Shown here: one piece after another, positions 1 to 7,491 of the stretch
Numbering within the stretch: position 1 is the first letter of the stretch
Layout of the letters: the number at the start of each line of letters is the position of its first letter
Translations under genes and position numbers: made by a program
The notes under the pieces: model-generated
Seen by the model: only the letters and a program-made list of their open reading frames with translations
Told to the model about the DNA's origin: nothing
Database searches by the model: none
Source of the DNA: Gammaproteobacteria bacterium
GTDB taxonomy: Bacteria > Pseudomonadota > Gammaproteobacteria > SZUA-229
Length of the DNA stretch: 12,088 bases
Reading direction: 5' to 3'
Assembly (NCBI GenBank): GCA_011051475.1
Contig: DRLE01000123.1
Coordinates: 1 to 12,088, forward strand

Positions 1-29
1 CAAAATCAAAAGGCCCGGTTCAGCGGGTA

Positions 30-54
30 CCCCTTTGCCGCTTTTGCAAAGGGG
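30..54. repeat. Hairpin, 9-bp stem
   Basis: CCCCTTTGC (30-38) is perfectly complementary to GCAAAGGGG (46-54), with a 7-base loop. No T-tract follows on either strand, so it is not a typical intrinsic terminator. It lies 28 bases left of the palindrome at 83-116, and the two may form one composite extragenic element. Confidence 0.5.
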
Positions 55-80
55 CGTAGCCTGCAGTGGCGGCGTTCTTT

Positions 81-120
81 TGCCTACTTTTCTTTCGCTG
101 TTGAAAGAAAATTAGGTCGC
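81..120. repeat. A/T-rich extragenic palindrome
   Basis: CCTACTTTTCTTTC (83-96) pairs with GAAAGAAAATTAGG (103-116) around a 6-base loop, giving 14 pairs with one mismatch (C87/T112). From memory, the pattern (CCTACTTTTCTTT, loop, AAAGAAAAGTAGG, flanked by TTTTG and GTCGC) is a dispersed extragenic repeat seen in many gammaproteobacterial genomes, where it is often mis-annotated as a short ORF. The family assignment is recollection, not a search result. Confidence 0.6.
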
Positions 121-219
121 TGTCAAAGCGAAACCCGAACTATCAACACCAAAAAGATCAAAAGAAAATCACCCCGAACCCCACAAAAAAGCCCCCTGAA
201 AAGAACACCTCCCCTACGG

Positions 220-247
220 TTGCTTTACACAAAAATACAAGTATAAT
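220..247 (+). promoter_or_regulatory. Sigma70-type promoter, probably for argD-argF
   Basis: TTGCTT (220-225) as -35 and a perfect TATAAT (242-247) as -10 are separated by 16 bases. Transcription would begin near 254, leaving a leader of about 85 bases before the argD start. It is the best promoter match in the window. It faces argD, and no other + strand gene lies between, so it probably drives argD-argF and perhaps the closely spaced genes after them. Confidence 0.65.
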
Positions 248-256
248 CATATCTTT

Positions 257-291
257 AAAAGCGGTAGCCATGGCTGCCGCTTTTGCTTTTT
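257..291 (+). terminator. Terminator-like hairpin in the argD leader
   Basis: AAAAGCGGTAGC (257-268) pairs with GCTGCCGCTTTT (273-284) around a 4-base loop, with one G-T wobble, and GCTTTTT follows. The shape is that of an intrinsic terminator with an interrupted T-tract. It begins only a few bases after the predicted start of transcription at about 254. It may therefore be a 5' stabilising stem, an attenuator ahead of argD, or the terminator of a unit entering from the left. No leader peptide or antiterminator arm was recognised. Confidence 0.45.
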
Positions 292-338
292 ATACGATTT
301 AACCCGTAGCACAACCATAGCTTAACGATTCAAAAATC

Positions 339-1532
339 ATGGCAACAAACAATCACTTAATGCAGACCTACGCTCCGCTGGATGTTACTTTCGAGCATGG
401 CGAGGGGGCATATCTCTGGGACAGTAATGGCGAAAAATACCTGGATGCGCTCGGCGGCATTGCCGTCTGCGGTCTTGGCCACGCGCATCCTGCCGTCACA
501 CAAACCATCTGTGAACAGGCCTCGAAACTGCTGCACACCTCCAACCTCTATCACATTGACCGCCAGCAGAAGCTGGCCGACCAGCTGTGCGAACTGTCCG
601 GTCTGAGCCGCGTGTTCTTTTCCAATTCCGGCGCCGAGGCCAATGAAGCGGCCATCAAGATCGCCCGTCTTTATGGCAGTAAAAACAAGGTGAAAGACCC
701 GGCCATTATCGTTATGGATAACAGCTTTCACGGCCGCACCATGGCCACCCTTAGCGCCACCGGCAACCGCAAGGTACAGGCCGGTTTCGAGCCGCTGGTG
801 CAGGGTTTTATCCGTGCACCCTTTAATGATGTCGACGCTATCAAGAACATTGCCGACAATAACAGTAATGTCGTCGCCATACTGGTCGAGCCGGTTCAGG
901 GTGAAGGTGGCATACAGATTCCGGATCGGGATTACCTTAACCAGTTACGTGAAATCTGTGACCAGAATAACTGGCTGCTGATGCTCGATGAAATCCAGAC
1001 CGGCATGGGCCGCACCGGCCAGTGGTTTGCATTCCAGCACAATGACATCCTGCCGGACGTGATGACCCTGGCCAAGGCGCTGGGTAACGGCGTGCCGATC
1101 GGTGCCTGCCTGGTCAGTGAAAGCGCAGCCGATATTTTTCAGCCCGGCAATCACGGCTCAACCTTTGGCGGTAACCCGCTGTGTTGCGCCACGGCTTCTG
1201 CCGTTATCGATACCATTGCCGATAACAGCCTGGTCGACAGCGCCGTACAGATGGGCCAGTACCTGCTCAATGCCTTTACCGGCAAGCTGGCCTCGCTGGA
1301 TGGCGTGCGCGAGGTTCGTGGACTTGGCCTGATGATCGGTATCGAGCTGGAAGAAGACTGCGGCGACCTGGTCGCACAGGCACTGGATAAAAAACTGCTG
1401 ATTAATGTGACCGCCGGCAACGTTATCCGTCTGCTGCCACCACTGATTATTAGCCAGCAGCAGGCCGATACGATTATTGAAACTGTTTGCGAACTGGTGA
1501 CAAACCGGCTGCAACAACCTGCGGCCGCATAA
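339..1532 (+). CDS. argD: Acetylornithine aminotransferase (PLP-dependent, class III)
   Basis: This 397-residue protein is a class III PLP aminotransferase of the ArgD group. ArgD transfers an amino group from glutamate to N-acetylglutamate semialdehyde to give N-acetylornithine; several relatives also act in lysine biosynthesis. Visible motifs are the phosphate-binding SNSGAEANE (95-103), HGRT (131-134), VEPVQGEGG (183-191), the cofactor aspartate in DEIQTG (217-222), the Schiff-base lysine K246 in LAKALGNG, and GSTFGGNP (273-280). Length matches the family (about 390-405). The ATG at 339 gives the expected N-terminus running into the TYAPLDVTFEHGEG region; a downstream ATG at 360 would cost only seven residues. 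No Shine-Dalgarno sequence is visible. argF starts 5 bases after the stop, so the two arginine genes form an operon, probably from the promoter at 220-247. Distinguishing ArgD from a succinylornithine or gamma-aminobutyrate aminotransferase rests mainly on the argF neighbour. Confidence 0.93.
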   Translation: MATNNHLMQTYAPLDVTFEHGEGAYLWDSNGEKYLDALGGIAVCGLGHAHPAVTQTICEQASKLLHTSNLYHIDRQQKLADQLCELSGLSRVFFSNSGAEANEAAIKIARLYGSKNKVKDPAIIVMDNSFHGRTMATLSATGNRKVQAGFEPLVQGFIRAPFNDVDAIKNIADNNSNVVAILVEPVQGEGGIQIPDRDYLNQLREICDQNNWLLMLDEIQTGMGRTGQWFAFQHNDILPDVMTLAKALGNGVPIGACLVSESAADIFQPGNHGSTFGGNPLCCATASAVIDTIADNSLVDSAVQMGQYLLNAFTGKLASLDGVREVRGLGLMIGIELEEDCGDLVAQALDKKLLINVTAGNVIRLLPPLIISQQQADTIIETVCELVTNRLQQPAAA

Positions 1533-1537
1533 CGATT

Positions 1538-2452
1538 ATGAATAACACAACTGTCAGACATTTTCTCACCCTTACCGACTTAAGTACGGAAGAGTTCAAG
1601 CGCATTATCGGTCGTGCCACGGAACTTCGCGCCATGCATCACCGCGGTGAAATCTACGAACCGCTGAAAAACAAGGTGCTGGCCATGATTTTTGAAAAAT
1701 CATCCACCCGCACCCGAGTTTCCTTTGAAGCCGGCATGGCGCAGTTTGGCGGCCATGCCATTTTTCTCTCACCACGCGATACCCAGCTGGGCCGCGGCGA
1801 ACCCATTGAGGACAGCGCCCGCGTGCTTTCACGCATGGCCGACTGTCTGATGGTAAGGACCTTCGAACATGAAAAGGCGGAAACCCTGGCAAGGTATTCC
1901 AGTGTTCCTGTCATCAACGGCCTGACCGACGATGTTCATCCCTGTCAGCTACTGGCCGACATGCAGACCTGGTATGAATTACGCGGTGATATCAGCGGTA
2001 AAACGGTTACCTGGGTGGGTGATGGCAATAATATGTGCCATTCCTATATGCATGCGGCAAAAATGCTCGGCTTCAAACTCAATATTGCCTGCCCTGAAGG
2101 TTTCGATCCCCAGCAGCGTTTTATCGACGAAACCGCCGACAGTATTGAAATCATCCGCGATGCAAAGGCAGCCTGCGAAGGCAGCGATCTTATCGTTACC
2201 GATGTCTGGGCCAGCATGGGCCAGGAAGAAGAACAGAAAATACGCGAAAAAGCCTTCAGAAACTACCAGGTAACCGGCGAGCTGATGGCACTGGCCAATG
2301 ACGATGCCCTGTTTATGCACTGCCTGCCTGCCCATCGCGGCGAGGAAGTCAGTGCCGAGGTCATCGACGGCAAACAGAGCGTGGTCTGGGACGAGGCCGA
2401 AAACCGGCTGCACGCACAAAAGGCCCTGCTGGAATTTTTACTGGTACAATAA
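1538..2452 (+). CDS. argF: Ornithine carbamoyltransferase, anabolic type
   Basis: The product (304 residues) condenses ornithine with carbamoyl phosphate to citrulline, the sixth step of arginine synthesis, in the cytoplasm. It shows the carbamoyl-phosphate site SSTRTR (55-60), HPCQ (134-137), the ornithine-side SMG loop (226-228) and the HCLPAHRG signature (261-268) with the catalytic cysteine C262. Length and sequence resemble the anabolic ArgF of pseudomonads more than the longer (about 335-residue) catabolic ArcB type. The reading frame is open upstream to 1487, but that would overlap the argD end and add an unrelated tail. The ATG at 1538, 5 bases after the argD stop, gives the standard RHFLTLTDLS N-terminus. 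No Shine-Dalgarno sequence is evident, so translation may be coupled to argD. No terminator is seen before lptD, which begins 31 bases later. Confidence 0.96.
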   Translation: MNNTTVRHFLTLTDLSTEEFKRIIGRATELRAMHHRGEIYEPLKNKVLAMIFEKSSTRTRVSFEAGMAQFGGHAIFLSPRDTQLGRGEPIEDSARVLSRMADCLMVRTFEHEKAETLARYSSVPVINGLTDDVHPCQLLADMQTWYELRGDISGKTVTWVGDGNNMCHSYMHAAKMLGFKLNIACPEGFDPQQRFIDETADSIEIIRDAKAACEGSDLIVTDVWASMGQEEEQKIREKAFRNYQVTGELMALANDDALFMHCLPAHRGEEVSAEVIDGKQSVVWDEAENRLHAQKALLEFLLVQ

Positions 2453-2483
2453 AAAACATCCGTACTGACAAAAACAGAATCGA

Positions 2484-4772
2484 TTGTTATTTATTAATGT
2501 CACCCAGCTGTCTTTAAAACTCCGGTGCAAGACAACAGCACTGCGTAGCACCGCTGTTGTTCTGCTTTTTCTCTCACCGACCGTTATTGCAGACAGCAGG
2601 ACGGCCAGTTCTGCCCCTGAACTGTGTCCTCCTCCCGGAAAAGCCGCCCCCCTGCATACGCCGCCCCCCGTTTTCCCTGTCGATAGCCGGGAAAACATCG
2701 AGATCAGCGCCGATAAAACCACATCCAGTAGCGATGGCAGTACCCGTTTCATCGGCAATGTCATAATCGAAAAGCATCTGCTACGCATGCGCGCCGATCA
2801 GGCCGCCTACAACAAACCCGAGGAAAAACTCAGTATCAGCGGTGACATCCATATCGATACCCCGAGCCTGTCGCTGGACGCCAGCCGGGGCAGCATCGAC
2901 ATGACAGACGACAATCGCGGGGTATTTACCGATATCCGTTTTTATATCCCGCAAAGCAATATGAAAGGCATGGCCAGAACCATAATGGCCGAAGGCGATG
3001 ACAAAAAATCAGAACTCAGCCAGGCCAGTATTACCAGTTGCCCGCTGACTGATCCGGACTGGCTGATCAGCGCTGATGAAATTGACCTTGATCATGCCGA
3101 TGAATACGGTTCCGCAAAAGATGTTGTCATCCGTTTCAAGGGCGTGCCGTTTCTATACACGCCCTATATCGAATTTCCCACCAGTGACCGTCGCCGCTCT
3201 GGGCTGCTGTTTCCCGAGGTCGGCACCTCAACCTCTCGCGGCATCGAGCTGGCCGCCCCCTGGTACTGGAATATCGCAGCCAACCAGGATGCCGTTATTG
3301 TTCCGCGTTACATGCAAAAACGCGGCCTTGAACTTGGCGGCAACTACCGTTTTCTGACACGCTCTACCAGTGGTGAACTGCGCGGTGCGTACTTGCACGA
3401 AGACAAGCTTACGCAGGAAAAACGCTACCAGCTACGCTATCTTCAGCACTCGCGTTTGACCAGTGCCCTGCTGTTCGATGCCGACTATCAGGATATTTCC
3501 GACAAGGACTATTTCAACGACTTTTCCAACAGTCTGGGCAGTACCAGCCGGACTCACCTGAACCGCAGCGCCAGCCTGAAATATGCCATGCATAACTGGC
3601 AACTCAATGCCATGGTACAGGACATCAAGACCATCGATACCGACACACCCTTGGCTGACCGCCCGTATAAGCGACTGCCACAGCTTACCCTGAATGGTAA
3701 AACGCAGATTCTGCAATCACCCCTGTTTTTCGGCCTCGACTCCGAGCTGGTGGACTTCGCGCACGAGGACAGCAATAAAACCACAGGCACGCGCCTGCGC
3801 CTGCTGCCCGCGCTTTACCTCGACCTGACGGGCACTGCATGGTTCTTCAAGCCAAAGGTAAAACTGGCCTATACACAATACGATGTCGGCCCTGAAGACC
3901 CGAACCTGGACACAACTGCCAGCCACACCATCCCCATGAGCAGCATTGACACCGGGCTGTTTTTCGAGCGCAACACGGACAGTGGTTACCTGCATACGCT
4001 TGAGCCCCGCCTGTACTATCTGTATGTGCCCTACGAAGACCAGAGCCGATCACCACTGTTTGATACCAGCACACCGGAATTCAGCGTTGCTCAACTGTTC
4101 CGCGACAATCGTTTTGTCGGCGGCGACCGTATTGGTGACACCAACCAGCTGACCGTGGCCCTGAGCAGCCGTCTGCTCAGCCCTGGTAGTGGCAACCAGC
4201 TGATCCGCGCCAGTATCGGACAGATTTTCTACTTTGAAGACCGCAATATTTCGATTACCGGTGCACCGGAAACGGCCCGGCAATCCGATGTTATCGGTGA
4301 ACTCGAATCAAACTGGGGGCACTGGCAGAGCAATATCGCCATTCAGTGGGACACTCGTGTCAGCCGCCTGTCGAAAGAAAACTATTTTCTTCACTACCAG
4401 CATGGGCCAAGACACTTATTCAATATCGGCTATCGCAAGCGCCTCAAAAACAACCAGATTGATATCGAACAAACCGACACATCCTTTGTCTATGGTATCA
4501 ATCGTGAATATACCGCCTTTGCCCGATGGAACTATTCGCTTGATAGCAGAAAAAGCCTGGATACCATCGCCGGCATTGCCTATGACAGCTGCTGCTGGTC
4601 AATCCAGTTGCTGGGGCAGCACCGTATACAGAATTCAACATCGGTAAATGCTGCCTATGACAACGCAATACTGGTACAATTTGTTCTCAAAGGGCTGGGC
4701 AGTCTGTCCGGCACAAAAGCCCGCAGCACATTGCAGCAGTCAATATACGGCTATAGCGACGTTTTCCAATAA
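2484..4772 (+). CDS. lptD: LPS-assembly outer-membrane protein LptD
   Basis: LptD, together with the lipoprotein LptE, inserts lipopolysaccharide into the outer leaflet of the outer membrane. The predicted 762-residue protein has a signal peptide (basic KLRCKTTALR, hydrophobic STAVVLLFL, cleavage probably after VIA at 33-35), an N-terminal beta-jellyroll/OstA domain (about 70-200) that joins the periplasmic bridge, and a long C-terminal beta-barrel (about 215-755). Four cysteines, C48, C186 and the pair C703-C704, match the positions that form the two essential long-range disulfides in E. coli LptD. Motifs such as GVPFLYTPYIEFP (220-232) and RRSGLLFPEVG (237-247) are typical. No ATG lies in frame upstream of the signal peptide: the frame opens after a stop at 2466 and TTG at 2484 is the best candidate start, with CTG at 2508 an alternative. 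No Shine-Dalgarno sequence is visible. surA, whose product helps fold LptD, follows after 20 bases. Confidence 0.94.
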   Translation: MLFINVTQLSLKLRCKTTALRSTAVVLLFLSPTVIADSRTASSAPELCPPPGKAAPLHTPPPVFPVDSRENIEISADKTTSSSDGSTRFIGNVIIEKHLLRMRADQAAYNKPEEKLSISGDIHIDTPSLSLDASRGSIDMTDDNRGVFTDIRFYIPQSNMKGMARTIMAEGDDKKSELSQASITSCPLTDPDWLISADEIDLDHADEYGSAKDVVIRFKGVPFLYTPYIEFPTSDRRRSGLLFPEVGTSTSRGIELAAPWYWNIAANQDAVIVPRYMQKRGLELGGNYRFLTRSTSGELRGAYLHEDKLTQEKRYQLRYLQHSRLTSALLFDADYQDISDKDYFNDFSNSLGSTSRTHLNRSASLKYAMHNWQLNAMVQDIKTIDTDTPLADRPYKRLPQLTLNGKTQILQSPLFFGLDSELVDFAHEDSNKTTGTRLRLLPALYLDLTGTAWFFKPKVKLAYTQYDVGPEDPNLDTTASHTIPMSSIDTGLFFERNTDSGYLHTLEPRLYYLYVPYEDQSRSPLFDTSTPEFSVAQLFRDNRFVGGDRIGDTNQLTVALSSRLLSPGSGNQLIRASIGQIFYFEDRNISITGAPETARQSDVIGELESNWGHWQSNIAIQWDTRVSRLSKENYFLHYQHGPRHLFNIGYRKRLKNNQIDIEQTDTSFVYGINREYTAFARWNYSLDSRKSLDTIAGIAYDSCCWSIQLLGQHRIQNSTSVNAAYDNAILVQFVLKGLGSLSGTKARSTLQQSIYGYSDVFQ

Positions 4773-4792
4773 CCTGTTCACTACACTACTCC

Positions 4793-6097
4793 ATGCCTAA
4801 CTCTGTATCATTTATAAAAAGCCTGTTATTGCTTGTCCTGTTAAGCAGCCTGGTACCCGTCGCCATGGCCGAGCCGGAATTGCTCGACAGAATTCTTGTT
4901 ATCGTAAACGAGGATGTCATCACGCAAAAAATGCTGGATAACCGCTTCGAGGATTTTCGCAAACAGATGGATATCAGCCAGCTGTCTCGCATCGATCCGG
5001 CATCGCTGAAGAAACAGCTGCTGGAAAAGATGATTCGCGACACCATCCAGCTGCAACAGGCAAAGGCACTGGGTATTACGGTCGATGACCTGATGCTTAA
5101 CCGAGTGCTCGAGCGCCTGGCCAAAAGCAATAATATGACGCTTGAGCAGTTTCGTGACGTTATTGAAGCCCAGGGCATCAACTATGCCCGCTTTCGTGAA
5201 CAGACACGTGACGACCTGATGATACAGCAACTGCAGCAGCGTATGGTGGCCAGCAAGATCAATGTTTCCGATCAGGAAGTACAGCAATACATTGAGCAGA
5301 ACGAGAACCCTGAAAACGCTACGGCAAGCTATCATCTGCGCCACATACTGATCGCCACACCGGAAGAAGCGAGTCCTGAAGATATTAAAAAGGCCGAGAA
5401 AAAAGCCATGGATGTTTACCGGCAGATACAGAACGGGGCGCGCTTTGAAGACATTGCCATCAAGGTTTCCAGCGGACGCAATGCCCTCAAGGGCGGCGAT
5501 CTCGGCGTACGCAAGACCAATGAGTTGCCACGCCTGTTTGTCGATGCCGTCAGAAATCTCAAACCCGGTGAAACCTCGAAACCGGTCAAAAGCGCCAGCG
5601 GCTTTCACCTGTTACAGCTGGTCAGCAGTTCAAATGACACGGTCATGGTACAGCAGACACATGTTCGGCACATACTGATACAGACCAGCGAGGAGGTCAG
5701 TGATGAACAGGCTCGCCAGATACTGCTGGACCTGAGGGAGAAAATCGAAAACGGCAAGAGTTTCGCCGAGCTGGCCAGCGAATTTTCCGAGGATCCCGGT
5801 TCAAAAATCAAGGGTGGCGATCTTGGCTGGGTCAGCCCTGGTGAGCTGGTACCCGCCTTTGAAGATGTAATGAATTCACTCTCGGAAGGCCAGCTCTCCG
5901 AGCCGTTTAAAACCGACTTCGGCTGGCACCTGATACAGGTACTGGAACGCCGTGAGCATGACCAGAGCAAGGCCGACAAGGAAAACCAGGCCCGCCAGGC
6001 GATTCGCAAGCGCAAAATCGACGAAGAACTTCGCCTCTGGTTGCGCCGGATTCGTGATGAGGCATACGTGGAATTCGTCGATGAATCGACGAATTAG
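4793..6097 (+). CDS. surA: Periplasmic chaperone / peptidyl-prolyl isomerase SurA
   Basis: SurA escorts unfolded outer-membrane proteins, LptD among them, across the periplasm to the BAM complex. The protein has 434 residues (E. coli 428). A clear signal peptide is followed by mature EPELLDRILVIVNEDVIT, with cleavage after VAMA (23-26). Next come a helical chaperone module (about 27-175), a first parvulin domain (about 181-288, starting HLRHILIATP and containing GGDLG at 244-248), a second parvulin domain (about 291-395, with VRHILIQTSEE, GGDLGW at 351-356 and FGWHLIQVLERR), and a C-terminal charged helix that completes the chaperone core. The ATG at 4793 gives the signal peptide directly. 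No ribosome binding site is obvious. The TAG stop (6095-6097) overlaps the first AGTGAAT unit of a repeat element. pdxA, the usual next gene, is missing. Confidence 0.95.
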   Translation: MPNSVSFIKSLLLLVLLSSLVPVAMAEPELLDRILVIVNEDVITQKMLDNRFEDFRKQMDISQLSRIDPASLKKQLLEKMIRDTIQLQQAKALGITVDDLMLNRVLERLAKSNNMTLEQFRDVIEAQGINYARFREQTRDDLMIQQLQQRMVASKINVSDQEVQQYIEQNENPENATASYHLRHILIATPEEASPEDIKKAEKKAMDVYRQIQNGARFEDIAIKVSSGRNALKGGDLGVRKTNELPRLFVDAVRNLKPGETSKPVKSASGFHLLQLVSSSNDTVMVQQTHVRHILIQTSEEVSDEQARQILLDLREKIENGKSFAELASEFSEDPGSKIKGGDLGWVSPGELVPAFEDVMNSLSEGQLSEPFKTDFGWHLIQVLERREHDQSKADKENQARQAIRKRKIDEELRLWLRRIRDEAYVEFVDESTN

Positions 6098-6200
6098 TGA
6101 ATAACGTATAGTGAATAGTGAATAGTTAAAAAAACGGGAAAAACTTCGTTTTTCCTGTGCGACTGCCTTAAACTTCACTATTCACTATTCACTATTCACT
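6096..6200. repeat. Inverted tandem-heptamer element, surA/rsmA
   Basis: The left side holds units in 7-base register: AGTGAAT (6096-6102), a degenerate AACGTAT, then two perfect AGTGAAT units (6110-6123) and AGTTAAA. The right side (6173-6200) holds CTTCACT and three ATTCACT units, the reverse complement. The best perfect pairing is 18 bp (6109-6126 with 6177-6194), and slipped pairings by 7 are possible. A second hairpin lies inside the loop: GGAAAAAC (6137-6144) and GTTTTTCC (6148-6155). The left arm contains stop codons in all three + strand frames, and its first unit supplies the surA stop. The right arm ends 6 bases before the rsmA ATG. Confidence 0.85.
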
Positions 6201-6206
6201 GCTTTT

Positions 6207-7004
6207 ATGCATCAAGCCAAAAAACGCTTCGGCCAGAACTTTCTTGTAGACCAGTCGGTTATCGGCCATATTGTCGACAGCATACAGCCGCAGGTCGATG
6301 ATCTGATGCTGGAGATAGGTCCCGGCCTTGGTGCCATGACCCGGCCCCTGCTTTCTCGCCTCAACCACCTGCATGTTATTGAGCTGGACAGGGACATTAT
6401 TCCCCGTCTTGTGGATAGCTGCCGTTTTGACGACCCGCAGAACCGTGAAAAGCTGGTTGTGCATGAGATGGACGTGCTGAAATTTGATTTTGGCAACTTT
6501 TACCAGAAGCACAGAGCGGATAATAAAAAACTGCGTATCGTCGGCAATCTTCCCTACAATATTTCAACGCCGGTTCTTTTTCATCTTTTGAACTTTCGGG
6601 AGATTATCCAGGATATGCATTTCATGTTGCAGAAGGAAGTGGTTGATCGCATTGTTGCCGCTCCCGGTAACAAGCAATATGGCCGTCTCAGCGTCATGAT
6701 ACAGACCTTCTGCCATGCCGAGTTCCTGTTTGAAGTGCCGCCTCATGCCTTTAAGCCCGCACCAAAGGTCAATTCCGCCATCCTTCGTCTGCAACCTCTG
6801 GCTGAGCACGAAATTGCGATCGATGATTTTCCTGCCTACGAAAACCTTGTCCGCCAGGCTTTCTCCCAGCGACGCAAGACCCTGAAGAACACTCTTAAGA
6901 ACCTGCGTAGCGCCGGGCAAATTGAACAGGCCGGCCTGTCACCATCACAACGCGCCGAAGAACTCTCCGTAAGTGATTTTGTCAGACTCTACAGGCAAAC
7001 CTGA
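6207..7004 (+). CDS. rsmA: 16S rRNA dimethyladenosine transferase RsmA (KsgA)
   Basis: This enzyme uses four SAM molecules to make two N6,N6-dimethyladenosines in the 3'-terminal hairpin of 16S rRNA (A1518 and A1519 in E. coli numbering), a late step in 30S assembly. The 265-residue protein starts with the typical KKRFGQNFLVD (5-15), followed by SAM motif I EIGPGLG (36-42), the ribose-binding acid in IELDRD (58-63), MDV (88-90), the catalytic NLPYNIS (114-120), and FKPAPKVNSAILRL (182-195). The C-terminal helical domain contains QAFSQRRKTLKNTL. Length matches the family (about 265-275). The ATG at 6207 comes 6 bases after a repeat arm, and no Shine-Dalgarno sequence precedes it. In many relatives pdxA sits immediately upstream and is translationally linked; here the repeat element takes that place. 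apaG follows after 112 bases with its own possible -10 box. Confidence 0.96.
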   Translation: MHQAKKRFGQNFLVDQSVIGHIVDSIQPQVDDLMLEIGPGLGAMTRPLLSRLNHLHVIELDRDIIPRLVDSCRFDDPQNREKLVVHEMDVLKFDFGNFYQKHRADNKKLRIVGNLPYNISTPVLFHLLNFREIIQDMHFMLQKEVVDRIVAAPGNKQYGRLSVMIQTFCHAEFLFEVPPHAFKPAPKVNSAILRLQPLAEHEIAIDDFPAYENLVRQAFSQRRKTLKNTLKNLRSAGQIEQAGLSPSQRAEELSVSDFVRLYRQT

Positions 7005-7075
7005 GGGCATAATGACAGCTTAACAAGAGGGAAAATCCCGCATTTTTGCTGCAGCCTTTATTACCACCGCCCTGT

Positions 7076-7081
7076 TATAAT
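7076..7081 (+). promoter_or_regulatory. Possible -10 box upstream of apaG
   Basis: A perfect TATAAT lies 35 bases before the apaG ATG, in a 112-base gap that also carries a very short GGGA/TCCC hairpin (about 7030-7039). No acceptable -35 hexamer is found at the normal spacing (the bases there are AGCCTT-like), so this is weak evidence for a separate apaG promoter. Confidence 0.3.
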
Positions 7082-7116
7082 AAGACTCATTCCAGCCATA
7101 TGCGTAATATCCACTC

Positions 7117-7485
7117 ATGAACAAAATTGAAGTCAGCGTTCTACCTGCCTATATTGCCGAGCAGTCCGACCCGCAGAACAACCACTATGTGTTTTCCTAT
7201 ACGGTTACCATCCGCAATGAGGGAAGTCGCCCTGCAAAGTTGCTGAGCCGGCACTGGATCATCACCGATGGCGATGGCGCGGTGCAGGAAGTCAAGGGTG
7301 ACGGGGTTATCGGCAAACAACCATACCTGCAACCGGGCGACGAGTTTCGCTATACCTCTGGCACATTCATGAACACCCCCTTTGGTACCATGCACGGCAG
7401 TTACCAGATGATTACCGATGACGGTGAGAAATTCGAGGCGGAGATTCCTGCCTTTCAACTTGCTGTACCCAATGCTCTGCACTAA
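7117..7485 (+). CDS. apaG: ApaG domain protein (Co2+/Mg2+ efflux-associated)
   Basis: The 122-residue protein matches ApaG (E. coli 125 residues), a small immunoglobulin/fibronectin-like beta-sandwich domain that also occurs in eukaryotic FBXO3 and PDIP38. Genetic work in Salmonella linked its homologue CorD to divalent cation sensitivity, but its biochemical role is not settled. Recognised features are YVFSYTVTIRNEG (24-36), the RHWIITDGDG strand-turn (45-54), the glycine motif GDGVIG (61-66) and the conserved TSGTFMNTPFGTMHGSYQM segment (80-98). It appears complete, with the ATG at 7117 giving a typical N-terminus (KIEVSVLPAYI). Position between rsmA and apaH is conserved in gammaproteobacteria. 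A methyltransferase gene starts 6 bases after the stop, so the two are almost certainly co-transcribed. Confidence 0.95.
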   Translation: MNKIEVSVLPAYIAEQSDPQNNHYVFSYTVTIRNEGSRPAKLLSRHWIITDGDGAVQEVKGDGVIGKQPYLQPGDEFRYTSGTFMNTPFGTMHGSYQMITDDGEKFEAEIPAFQLAVPNALH

Positions 7486-7491
7486 AACCCC

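Larger units (their letters stand above)
1..338. other. Gene-free leader region upstream of argD
   Basis: No credible coding region is seen in these 338 bases. They contain a small GC-rich hairpin (30-54), a longer A/T-rich palindrome (83-116) that resembles a common extragenic repeat, a homopolymer-rich stretch (about 140-215), a sigma70-like promoter (220-247) and a hairpin with a T-rich tail (257-291). The gene to the left is outside the window, so the region could also carry that gene's 3' signals. I found no convincing ArgR operator pair, although the downstream genes make arginine. Confidence 0.7.

Noticed and set aside
1..230. Small protein gene in the left flank
   Set aside because: The open frames there are low-complexity Lys/Arg/Pro-rich translations of the palindromic repeat and homopolymer stretches, with no ribosome site.
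300..338. ArgR operator upstream of argD
   Set aside because: Only an isolated ATTCA-like half site is present; no paired TNTGAAT...ATTCANA boxes are seen.
1487..1537. 17-residue extension of argF into argD
   Set aside because: It begins inside argD at a non-ATG codon and resembles no OTC N-terminus; the ATG at 1538 fits the family.
4841..5608. Long antisense open frames, such as the 255-codon one opposite surA and the 256-codon one opposite apaH (8314-9084)
   Set aside because: They lie fully opposite well-supported genes, have no family motifs, and are typical shadow frames.
6136..6156. Terminator for surA at GGAAAAAC/GTTTTTCC
   Set aside because: On the + strand no T-tract follows the stem. 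A T-run follows only on the - strand, where no gene is present, so I treat it as part of the repeat element.
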